DNA of 6,471 bases from Bacteroidota bacterium. Its GTDB lineage: Bacteria; Bacteroidota; Bacteroidia; Flavobacteriales; Flavobacteriaceae. The notes under the pieces were generated by a model. The model saw only the letters and a program-made list of their open reading frames with translations, had not been told where the DNA came from and made no database searches. Below are positions 1 through 6,149 of the stretch, one piece after another (the stretch's first letter is position 1; every line of letters starts with the position of its first letter). The position numbers and the translations under genes are program-made. The stretch lies in contig JAJYSO010000104.1 in assembly GCA_021793535.1 (NCBI GenBank), positions 1-6,471 of the forward strand. The letters run 5' to 3'.

Positions 1-338
1 CCGATCTGGTTATATCCCAAAAATTCCAAAAAGTTCTCTCCCATTTCTTTATTTTGTAATTCTGCGGCTTCTTCTTTAGATACATATTGCACAGATCGGG
101 TGTACTCGGCGATTTCGAGGCTCTTCACCAATTGCTCCACCTCCACTTCTTTGGCTGAATCCTTCAAATAAATAGTCAGGGGAATCTGTTCTTTAAAATA
201 ATCTGCCGCCTTTTTAGTATTCAGTACTAAAATTCCCAAGAGGCCCAATAAAAAAAGCACCAGGCCTATACTGATCACTACCGAAAAGTAGGAAGAAATC
301 AGCCGGCGTTTCTGATAACGTTCAAAAGAGGAACTCAT
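1..338 (-). CDS. ftsX: Cell division protein FtsX, N-terminal part (cut by window edge)
   Basis: FtsX is the membrane subunit of the FtsEX ABC-type complex, which couples cell division to peptidoglycan hydrolase activation at the inner membrane. The 112 visible codons begin MSSSFERYQKRRLISSYF, the usual opening of flavobacterial FtsX. A basic cytoplasmic N-terminus is followed by one hydrophobic transmembrane segment at about residues 18-39. After it comes the start of the periplasmic extracellular domain (residues 40 onward, including IPLTIYLKD and VQYVSKEEAAE). The rest of the gene lies left of position 1. An in-frame ATG two codons upstream (342-344) is possible, but the family normally starts at the second one; an in-frame TAA at 348-350 bars any longer start. 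There is no clear Shine-Dalgarno sequence. The gene is divergent from leuS. Identification rests on recognised family sequence, not on a search. Confidence 0.9.
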   Translation of the reverse strand, partial: MSSSFERYQKRRLISSYFSVVISIGLVLFLLGLLGILVLNTKKAADYFKEQIPLTIYLKDSAKEVEVEQLVKSLEIAEYTRSVQYVSKEEAAELQNKEMGENFLEFLGYNQI

Positions 339-493
339 AAGCATCGTTTAATGGTGTAAAAATAAGAAAGTATATTGAACCTATCTTTTGAAACGGCAAA
401 CTTTTCACTTTCCAACAGAAGTGGTACTTTTGCAGGTCCAATAAGGAGCATAGCATTTTATAAAAAACAGACCCGATATAAGCATTCATTACA
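339..493. other. Divergent ftsX/leuS intergenic region
   Basis: This spacer of 155 bp separates two genes that are read away from each other. It holds one good leuS promoter candidate (separate entry). On the minus strand I found no TAnnTTTG match that could serve ftsX, so the ftsX promoter is either degenerate or not recognisable by eye. An AT-rich self-complementary stretch, TTTTATAAAA, lies near 457-466. I saw no stable hairpin and no riboswitch or T-box signature. Confidence 0.6.
403..432 (+). promoter_or_regulatory. Putative leuS operon promoter (Bacteroidota type)
   Basis: TACTTTTG at 425-432 matches the Bacteroidota -7 consensus TAnnTTTG perfectly. About 18 bases upstream, TTTC at 403-406 is a one-mismatch match to the -33 element TTTG. 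Transcription would begin near 438-440, giving a leader of about 55 nt before the leuS ATG. The -7 match is seen directly; that it works as a promoter is inference from the Bacteroidota sigma factor consensus. Confidence 0.55.
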
Positions 494-3400
494 ATGAGTT
501 ACCACTTTAGCGAGATTGAAGCCAAATGGCAAAAATACTGGAAAGAGAACCACACTTTTAAAACCAAAAATCCAGACGCGTCCACACAGGAAAGCACACC
601 TCCTTTTTACGTTTTAGATATGTTTCCCTATCCCTCAGGTGCCGGCCTTCACGTAGGGCATCCATTGGGATACATTGCCAGTGACATTATCGCTCGTTAT
701 AAACGCCACAAAGGCTTTAATGTATTGCATCCTATGGGGTATGATTCTTTCGGACTCCCCGCGGAACAGTATGCCATTCAAACCGGGCAGCATCCAGCCG
801 TGACCACCCTAAACAACATCAATCGCTATCGGGAACAATTGGATAAAATTGGTTTCTCCTTTGACTGGAGCCGGGAAGTTCGAACCAGTGACCCTTCTTA
901 TTACCGCTGGACCCAATGGATCTTTATGCAGATTTTTAACAGCTGGTACGATCGACAACAGGATAAAGCAAGGCCTATCGGTGAATTGATTGCTATTTTT
1001 GAAAAGGAAGGCAACATTGCCGTAGAGGCATGCTCCGATCCGGTAAGTATTTTTTCTGCTCAAGAATGGAATTCTTTCTCGGAAAAAGTGCAACAAGAAG
1101 TGCTTTCAAAATACCGGCTTACCTTTCTGGCCGAAACTGAAGTAAACTGGTGTCCAGGTTTGGGCACTGTTCTGGCCAACGACGAAATCATTAACGGGGT
1201 CTCTGAACGAGGAGGGTTTCCGGTGGAACGCAAGAAGATGAAGCAATGGAACATGCGCATCACTGCATATGCCGAGCGCCTTTTAAAGGGATTAGAGACC
1301 ATCGATTGGACCGAAAGTCTAAAGGAAAGCCAACGCAACTGGATTGGAAAATCCGAAGGAACTTCCATTGAGTTTAAAGTCAACTCTACACAAAAACAGG
1401 CCTCAACCCATCAGGACCTGCAGATAAATCCCGAGAACGCACACCTTTTTCAGCGAGCCAATCAAATTGCTCAAAAACCTACGGAGGCAGAAAGTATACT
1501 CTGGAAATACCTGAAAGATAAAAGACTCGGACAGCTTTTTAAACAAAAGGCAGTGGTGGGTGACTTCATCGTAGATTTTCTTTGTTCCAACCATAAAATC
1601 ATCATCGACATTGATAAAGATACGGTGGTGCAAAAGGGCGAATACCTCAAAAAACGGACGCAAATTTTAGAAGCGCTCGGATACACCGTTTTGCGGTTTA
1701 AACCGGAGGAGCTTCTCCAAGACATCGGCCCCGTATTATCAATTGTTCAGCAAGCCTTAAGGGAAAGGGAAAAGAGTGTAATCCGCGTTTTCACCACTCG
1801 ACCAGACACGATCTACGGAGTCACCTTCATGGTTCTGGCTCCCGAACACGAGCTCGTTTTAAAAATTACAACTCCAGCGCAAAAGAAAGAAGTGGAACGG
1901 TACATCAAGGAGACTGCTAAACGCAGCGAACTGGATCGCATGGCGGATACGAAATCTGTAACCGGCGCCTTTACCGGTGCTTACGCCGAACACCCCTTGA
2001 CTAAAAATCCCATTCCCATTTGGATTTCCGATTATGTTCTGGCCAGTTATGGAACGGGAGCCGTAATGGCTGTCCCTGCAGGAGATGAACGTGATCATCG
2101 CTTCGCAAAACACTTTGACATTCCTATCGTTGATATTTTTGAAGATATTGATACTCAAGAAAAAGCTTTCAGCGAAAAAGGAGACGTCAAACTGGTTCAT
2201 TCTGACTTCTTGAATGGGCTTCCCTATAAACAGGCCTTAGAAGCGGTGAACCGAAAATTGCAAGAAGAGGGCGTGGCGGAAGTAAAAATCAACTACCGCC
2301 TTCGCGATGCCGTCTTCAGTAGACAACGGTATTGGGGGGAGCCTTTTCCTGTTTATTACAAAAATGGAATCGCCAAATTAATCCCTGAAGACTGTCTGCC
2401 CTTAGAGCTACCAGAGGTAGAAAAATACCTCCCAACAAAAGAAGGAAATCCTCCCTTGGGAAGAGCCCACAGTTGGCACTGGGATGAGAAAAACAATAAG
2501 GTCGTCGGGGTTAAAAATCCGGAAAAACTACCGGACCACACCTATCCGCTAGAATTGAATACCATGCCAGGTTGGGCGGGTAGCTCTTGGTACTTCTACC
2601 GTTATATGGAAGACCAAAAACGAGATACTGTTTTTGCCTCAAAACAGGCCTTGACCTATTGGAAAAAAGTTGACCTCTATATCGGCGGGAGTGAACACGC
2701 CACCGGTCACTTGTTATATGCTCGATTTTGGGCAAAATTCTTAAAAGATCGCGGATACACCACTGTTGAAGAACCCTTCCAAAAATTAATCAACCAAGGA
2801 ATGATTTTAGGGGAGAGTGCTTTTATACACCGCATCGGTAAAAACAAGTACATCTCATTAAACAGGATCAAAAAAGGAGAAGAAACCCAGCCCATTCACG
2901 TAGATGTATCCTTGGTCAATACCTCCAACGAATTAGATCTTGAAAAATTTAAGGTTTGGCGCCCGGAATTCAAAAAAGCAAAATTCTTGACCGAAGACAA
3001 TGGTAAATTTATCGTTTCCCGCGAAGTGGAAAAAATGTCAAAGTCCAAATACAATGTCATCAATCCGGATGATATCTGCAAGGAATACGGTGCAGATGCT
3101 CTACGGCTATACGAAATGTTCTTAGGCCCTATAGACCAAGCCAAACCATGGAGCACAGCCGGGTTGAGTGGTGTGTATAGTTTTCTTAAAAAGTTCTGGC
3201 GCTTATACCACATCGATAAAAACGAAGAGGAGGTCTTTGCCGTTACCCATACGAAGGCTGCGGCGGATTCTCTAAAAACGTTACACCAAACCATTAAGAA
3301 AATTACCGAAGATATTGAGCATTTTAACTTTAATACTGCCGTATCTGCCTTTATGATTTGTGTAAATGAGCTTACGCATCAAGCCTGTCGCTCTCGGGAG

Positions 3401-3724
3401 GTTCTTGAGCCTCTCGTCATCCTTATCGCTCCCTTTGCGCCCCATATCGCTGAAGAGCTATGGGAGAAATTAGGCCACCGACAAAGTATCGCTACAGCAC
3501 CGTATCCGGTATATGAAGAAAAACTGATTCAGGAAACCACCAAAACATATCCTATATCTTTTAATGGGAAAAAACGCTTTACCTTAGAACTGCCCCTGGA
3601 ATTGTCTAAACAAGAAATTGAGCACTTGGTTATGGAACATCCTCGCACCCAAGAGCAACTTAACGGAAGAGCGCCTAAGCGCATTATTATTGTGCCCGGC
3701 AAAATTGTCAATATTGTAGGATAA
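494..3724 (+). CDS. leuS: Leucyl-tRNA synthetase with an inserted DUF559-like domain
   Basis: This class I aminoacyl-tRNA synthetase charges tRNA-Leu with leucine in the cytoplasm and edits mischarged products. Visible signatures are HVGH (residues 53-56, the HIGH motif), the CP1 editing-domain threonine-rich peptide TTRPDT (434-439), the editing-site segment GDERD (530-534), SRQRYWGEP (609-617), MPGWAGSSWYF (691-701), GGSEHATGH (731-739) and KMSKS (847-851). A full anticodon-binding and C-terminal region follows. The length is 1076 residues, against about 860 in E. coli. A lineage-typical segment (about 148-210) and an insertion at about 297-427 (separate entry) account for much of the difference. 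Without the latter the protein would be about 945 residues. The start is fixed by an in-frame TAA at 479-481 with no other ATG between. There is no Shine-Dalgarno site near the ATG, which is common in this phylum. It heads a likely operon with nadD, 6 bp downstream. Confidence 0.97.
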   Translation: MSYHFSEIEAKWQKYWKENHTFKTKNPDASTQESTPPFYVLDMFPYPSGAGLHVGHPLGYIASDIIARYKRHKGFNVLHPMGYDSFGLPAEQYAIQTGQHPAVTTLNNINRYREQLDKIGFSFDWSREVRTSDPSYYRWTQWIFMQIFNSWYDRQQDKARPIGELIAIFEKEGNIAVEACSDPVSIFSAQEWNSFSEKVQQEVLSKYRLTFLAETEVNWCPGLGTVLANDEIINGVSERGGFPVERKKMKQWNMRITAYAERLLKGLETIDWTESLKESQRNWIGKSEGTSIEFKVNSTQKQASTHQDLQINPENAHLFQRANQIAQKPTEAESILWKYLKDKRLGQLFKQKAVVGDFIVDFLCSNHKIIIDIDKDTVVQKGEYLKKRTQILEALGYTVLRFKPEELLQDIGPVLSIVQQALREREKSVIRVFTTRPDTIYGVTFMVLAPEHELVLKITTPAQKKEVERYIKETAKRSELDRMADTKSVTGAFTGAYAEHPLTKNPIPIWISDYVLASYGTGAVMAVPAGDERDHRFAKHFDIPIVDIFEDIDTQEKAFSEKGDVKLVHSDFLNGLPYKQALEAVNRKLQEEGVAEVKINYRLRDAVFSRQRYWGEPFPVYYKNGIAKLIPEDCLPLELPEVEKYLPTKEGNPPLGRAHSWHWDEKNNKVVGVKNPEKLPDHTYPLELNTMPGWAGSSWYFYRYMEDQKRDTVFASKQALTYWKKVDLYIGGSEHATGHLLYARFWAKFLKDRGYTTVEEPFQKLINQGMILGESAFIHRIGKNKYISLNRIKKGEETQPIHVDVSLVNTSNELDLEKFKVWRPEFKKAKFLTEDNGKFIVSREVEKMSKSKYNVINPDDICKEYGADALRLYEMFLGPIDQAKPWSTAGLSGVYSFLKKFWRLYHIDKNEEEVFAVTHTKAAADSLKTLHQTIKKITEDIEHFNFNTAVSAFMICVNELTHQACRSREVLEPLVILIAPFAPHIAEELWEKLGHRQSIATAPYPVYEEKLIQETTKTYPISFNGKKRFTLELPLELSKQEIEHLVMEHPRTQEQLNGRAPKRIIIVPGKIVNIVG
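1382..1774 (+). other. DUF559/Vsr-like domain inserted in the LeuRS editing domain
   Basis: Residues 297-427 of LeuRS do not belong to the synthetase fold. They resemble DUF559 proteins (PD-(D/E)XK nuclease superfamily, related to Vsr). Matching segments are PTEAESILWKYLKDKRLG (329-346), FKQK (349-352, usually FRRQ), GDFIVDFLC (356-364), KIIIDID (368-374, usually LIIEVDG) and ILEALGYTVLRF (391-402), followed by a C-terminal helix to about 422. The insert lies between two strands, EFKV before and SVIRVFTTRPDT after, where ordinary LeuRS has a short turn. Residues 297-320 look like a polar linker. The frame is open throughout and no repeats flank the insert, so it is an integral, probably old, part of the protein. 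The family assignment is by pattern recognition only. Confidence 0.85.
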
Positions 3725-3730
3725 CCATAT

Positions 3731-4336
3731 ATGGCTATTGCTTCTAAAAAAATAGGATTGTACTTTGGCACGTTTAACCCCATTCATATTGGGCATTTGA
3801 TCATTGCCAATCACTTCGCAGAATATGCGGATATAGAAGAGGTATGGTTTATAGTCACCCCTAAAAGTCCATTTAAAGCCAAGAAAAGCTTGTTGGATAA
3901 CCATCACCGTTTTGAGATGGTCTACCGCGCCACGGAAAAGTACCCAAAACTCACTCCCAGTCGGATAGAGTTTAAACTACCTCAGCCGAATTATACGATC
4001 AATACACTGATTCACCTGGAGGAGCAATACCCGGACAAAGCTTTCTCTCTGATTATGGGAGAAGACAACTTAAATAGTCTACACAAATGGAAAAATTATG
4101 ACAGCATTTTAGAGCGGTATTCCATTTTTGTATACCCTAGAATTACAACGCTAAAAATCGATAAAACCCTTCAGGATCACCCTAAAATACAGCGAATAAA
4201 TGCCCCTATTATGGAGATCTCCTCAAGCTTTATACGGAAGGCCATTAAAAAAGGCAAAGTCGTGCGTCCCTTATTACCCCCTGAAGTTTGGACTTATATA
4301 GACGAAATGAACTTTTATAAAAAAACAAACGGATGA
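3731..4336 (+). CDS. nadD: Nicotinate-nucleotide adenylyltransferase
   Basis: NadD transfers AMP from ATP to nicotinate mononucleotide, making deamido-NAD in NAD biosynthesis. The 201-residue length is normal for the family. The nucleotidyltransferase signature GTFNPIHIGH is at residues 13-22 (GxFxPxHxGH). The second ATP-binding motif, ISSSFIR, is at 163-169, close to the family's ISSTxIR. MGEDNL (the family's GxD segment) and HKWKNY lie mid-protein. A basic stretch KKGK and PPEVWTYI follow near the C-terminus, as expected. The ATG is 6 bp after the leuS stop, and AGGA at 3718-3721 could serve as a ribosome binding site 9 bases upstream. Its stop overlaps the next gene's start (ATGA). Co-transcription with leuS is inferred from spacing. 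Confidence 0.95.
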   Translation: MAIASKKIGLYFGTFNPIHIGHLIIANHFAEYADIEEVWFIVTPKSPFKAKKSLLDNHHRFEMVYRATEKYPKLTPSRIEFKLPQPNYTINTLIHLEEQYPDKAFSLIMGEDNLNSLHKWKNYDSILERYSIFVYPRITTLKIDKTLQDHPKIQRINAPIMEISSSFIRKAIKKGKVVRPLLPPEVWTYIDEMNFYKKTNG

Positions 4337-4731
4337 GCCAGCGGATAAAAACATCCTCTCTTTATTATGCTCTTCTAGCGATCTTCTTGCTGGGTGCAGC
4401 GCTGACCAATCCCTCCCCCGAAAAACACAGAAAAGCGGTCAAAGACAGACTGGAACATTACCTCACCCAATATACGGAACAAAGCACCCAAAAAACTTCG
4501 CAGAACACGTGGGAAAAGCTCGGAAAATCTTTAGGCGCCTCACTGGGATTCGCCTTGATGGAACCCCTTGTCCACGAAGTTGTACAAAGGGAGAATTTCG
4601 TTGTGTTTTCCCTGACCAAGGTCGATTGGGACGGGAAATCAAATACGATTGGGATTGGTCTTTTTGGAAAGGTATTTTTATCGCCAAAAATTGACGATAC
4701 CCTACAAAAAATGATGGAAAAAGCCTCCTAA
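4333..4731 (+). CDS. DUF4359-like membrane-anchored protein of unknown function
   Basis: This 132-residue protein has no known function that I can assign. It begins with a short basic segment (SQRIK), then one hydrophobic stretch at about residues 9-24 that looks like a signal anchor, followed by TNPSPEKH. The rest is hydrophilic and probably outside the inner membrane. A helical, Gln/Thr-rich region (about 35-65) leads to GKSLGASLGFALMEPLV and a C-terminal part, ENFVVFSLTKVDW with IGIGLFGKVFL, which looks like a small beta-rich fold. The TNPS motif and the GIGLFGKV ending are what I associate with DUF4359 proteins of Bacteroidota, but this is from memory. Its start shares ATGA with the nadD stop, so translation may be coupled. 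It has no conserved Cys or His cluster suggesting an enzyme. Confidence 0.75.
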   Translation: MSQRIKTSSLYYALLAIFLLGAALTNPSPEKHRKAVKDRLEHYLTQYTEQSTQKTSQNTWEKLGKSLGASLGFALMEPLVHEVVQRENFVVFSLTKVDWDGKSNTIGIGLFGKVFLSPKIDDTLQKMMEKAS

Positions 4732-4747
4732 GCCCTGCCCATCATTT
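4709..4747. terminator. Possible bidirectional terminator between DUF4359 gene and recA
   Basis: AAATGATGG (4709-4717) is perfectly complementary to CCATCATTT (4739-4747), giving a 9-bp stem with a 21-nt loop that contains the stop codon of the plus-strand gene. Read on the minus strand, the stem runs directly into a T run (complement of A 4706-4711), suiting termination of recA transcription. On the plus strand the downstream sequence is only moderately T-rich. The large loop and AT-rich stem make this weaker than a classical intrinsic terminator. Confidence 0.4.
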
Positions 4748-4770
4748 CTTCATAATTCTTTTTGAAATCA

Positions 4771-5808
4771 CTAGCGCTCTTCATTGGCCAATGCAATGGC
4801 CTCTTTAATCTTAGTTTCCAACTCATCCATTAGATCAGGGTTGTCCTTCAACAGGGTGACCACTGCATCACGGCCCTGCCCTAATTTAGTATCTTCATAG
4901 CTATACCACGAACCTGCCTTTTTGATGATTTCATAGTCCACTCCCACATCGATAATCTCTCCAACTTTTGAAATTCCCTCACCATACATGATATCAAATT
5001 CTGCCATCTTAAAGGGAGGGGCCACTTTATTCTTAACCACCTTTACTCGTGTCTTATTTCCTTTGACTTCGCTGTTGCTATCTTTAATCTTTGTCGAACG
5101 GCGAATATCCAAACGCACCGAAGCATAAAATTTCAAGGCATTTCCACCAGTGGTCGTCTCGGGGTTACCAAACATTACTCCTATTTTCTCTCGAAGTTGA
5201 TTAATGAATATCACACAACATTTGGTCTTACTGATTGAGCCCGTTAATTTACGAAGAGCTTGAGACATCAGTCGCGCATGCAACCCCATTTTAGAGTCTC
5301 CCATCTCTCCTTCAATCTCTGCTTTGGGGACCAAGGCAGCAACGGAGTCGATCACAATAATATCGATCGCTCCTGATCGAATCAAATTGTCTGCAATCTC
5401 CAAAGCCTGCTCTCCATTATCGGGTTGAGATATAATCAAAGATTCCAAATCTATTCCCAGTTTCTCTGCATAAAAACGGTCGAAAGCGTGCTCAGCGTCG
5501 ATAAAGGCGGCAATACCACCCATCTTCTGAGCCTCTGCAATGGCATGCAAAGTCAGCGTCGTTTTTCCTGAAGATTCAGGGCCATATATTTCAATCACCC
5601 TTCCTCGTGGATACCCACCCACTCCCAAGGCCAAATCCAATCCCAAGGAACCTGAGGGAATGGCATCGACATCCATAACGGATTGATCGCTCATCCGCAT
5701 GACAGAGCCTTTTCCATAGGTCTTATCCAACTTATCCAAAGTAACTTGCAACGCTTTTAATTTTGCCGCTTTTTCTTTATCTTTCACACTTTCTTCATTC
5801 TTACTCAT
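4771..5808 (-). CDS. recA: Recombinase RecA
   Basis: RecA is the DNA-dependent ATPase that forms filaments on single-stranded DNA, drives homologous strand exchange and, where LexA exists, triggers the SOS response. With the start chosen here it has 345 residues, normal for the family (E. coli 353). Visible features are Walker A GPESSGKT (76-83), the catalytic glutamate in FIDAEHAFD (E106), Walker B IIVIDS (D154), loop 1 around EIEGEMGDSKMG, and the DNA-binding loop 2 region with FGNPETTTGGNALKFYAS. All are intact. An in-frame ATG 17 codons upstream (5859) would give 362 residues. I prefer 5808 because the protein then begins MSKNEES, like relatives, and a promoter candidate would place transcription start downstream of 5859. 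No canonical SOS box is visible. It is convergent with the nadD operon. Confidence 0.97.
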   Translation of the reverse strand: MSKNEESVKDKEKAAKLKALQVTLDKLDKTYGKGSVMRMSDQSVMDVDAIPSGSLGLDLALGVGGYPRGRVIEIYGPESSGKTTLTLHAIAEAQKMGGIAAFIDAEHAFDRFYAEKLGIDLESLIISQPDNGEQALEIADNLIRSGAIDIIVIDSVAALVPKAEIEGEMGDSKMGLHARLMSQALRKLTGSISKTKCCVIFINQLREKIGVMFGNPETTTGGNALKFYASVRLDIRRSTKIKDSNSEVKGNKTRVKVVKNKVAPPFKMAEFDIMYGEGISKVGEIIDVGVDYEIIKKAGSWYSYEDTKLGQGRDAVVTLLKDNPDLMDELETKIKEAIALANEER

Positions 5809-5828
5809 CTCTATTGCTTTTTGTGCTG

Positions 5829-5859
5829 CTAAAATACCATTTCTTTTATTCCCGAGCAA
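5829..5859 (-). promoter_or_regulatory. Weak candidate recA promoter
   Basis: On the minus strand, TATTTTAG (5836-5829) differs from the Bacteroidota -7 consensus TAnnTTTG at one position. A TTG (5859-5857) lies 20 bases upstream, within the usual spacing. Transcription would start near 5823, leaving a leader of about 15 nt to the ATG at 5808. No perfect TAnnTTTG match was found on this strand in the recA upstream region, so this is a best guess. Confidence 0.3.
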
Positions 5860-6101
5860 TAATAATACCTAGTCTCTCCTTCTAGACAAGGATTTTTTTC
5901 AATCTCCGTCTCGATTCCATATTTGGGTAGCTCTATTATCCTCAGAGATAAAACTCCTCTCTCCGAGGTATATTTCTCAGAGCAAACCATCCCCTTGCAC
6001 TTCCTCTCCCCAACCCTGATCTTTACCTCCGGGTGAGGGATAAGAGTCAAGCAGGCAAAATCCCTATAGAAAGTCGCTAGCAAAGGGAGAAATTTTGTTT
6101 A
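5860..6101. other. recA/gpsA intergenic region, no convincing gene
   Basis: The space between the recA and gpsA starts is 341 bp (5809-6149). This middle part holds no gene I recognise. A minus-strand frame is open from 6083 to 5829 (84 codons from a TTG, or 54 codons from an internal ATG at 5990), but its translation resembles nothing I know and it has no clear ribosome binding site. The section around 6000-6040 is notably richer in G and C than the rest and contains an imperfect inverted repeat. It may be a decayed gene or simply a long spacer between divergent promoters. Confidence 0.5.
6007..6040. repeat. Imperfect GC-rich inverted repeat
   Basis: TCCCCAACCC (6007-6016) pairs with GGGTGAGGGA (6031-6040) at 8 of 10 positions around a 14-nt loop. 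An alternative small hairpin, CCTC (6026-6029) with GAGG (6035-6038), overlaps the right arm. There is no adjacent T run, so it does not look like a terminator. It could be one copy of an interspersed repeat, but only one copy is visible here. Confidence 0.3.
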
Positions 6102-6134
6102 TTGTCGTTCTCATCCTATTTTTCCGTATTTTTG
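6102..6134 (+). promoter_or_regulatory. Putative gpsA promoter (Bacteroidota type)
   Basis: TATTTTTG at 6127-6134 matches the Bacteroidota -7 consensus TAnnTTTG perfectly, and TTG at 6102-6104 lies 22 bases upstream as a -33 candidate. Transcription would begin near 6140, about 10 bases before the gpsA ATG, so the message would be almost leaderless. The sequence match is direct; function is inferred. Confidence 0.6.
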
Positions 6135-6149
6135 TCACAATTATTAGGT

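Noticed and set aside
439..493. A T-box or other riboswitch in the leuS leader
   Set aside because: The predicted leader is only about 55 nt, with no T-box sequence and no stem-terminator arrangement, and T-boxes are not typical of Bacteroidota.
1382..1774. The DUF559-like segment as a recent mobile-element insertion or a homing endonuclease/intein
   Set aside because: No flanking target duplication or inverted repeats were seen, the frame is continuous, and there are no intein splicing residues (no Cys/Ser start with terminal His-Asn) at the borders. An old in-frame domain fusion fits better.
809..3294. Several minus-strand open frames of 60-130 codons lying inside leuS
   Set aside because: They run antisense to a strongly conserved gene, overlap each other, and their translations show no recognisable family features; they are shadows of leuS.
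3529..3907. Minus-strand open frames across the leuS/nadD junction
   Set aside because: They are antisense to two well-supported genes and have no recognisable product.
4463..4694. Alternative-frame open frames on both strands inside the DUF4359-like gene
   Set aside because: The plus-strand frame starting at 4333 has a coherent membrane anchor and family-like motifs; the others have neither.
5941..5982. CTCAGAG occurring twice (5941-5947 and 5976-5982) as a possible repeat or operator
   Set aside because: Seven-base direct repeats in this composition can occur by chance, and neither is placed sensibly relative to a promoter candidate.
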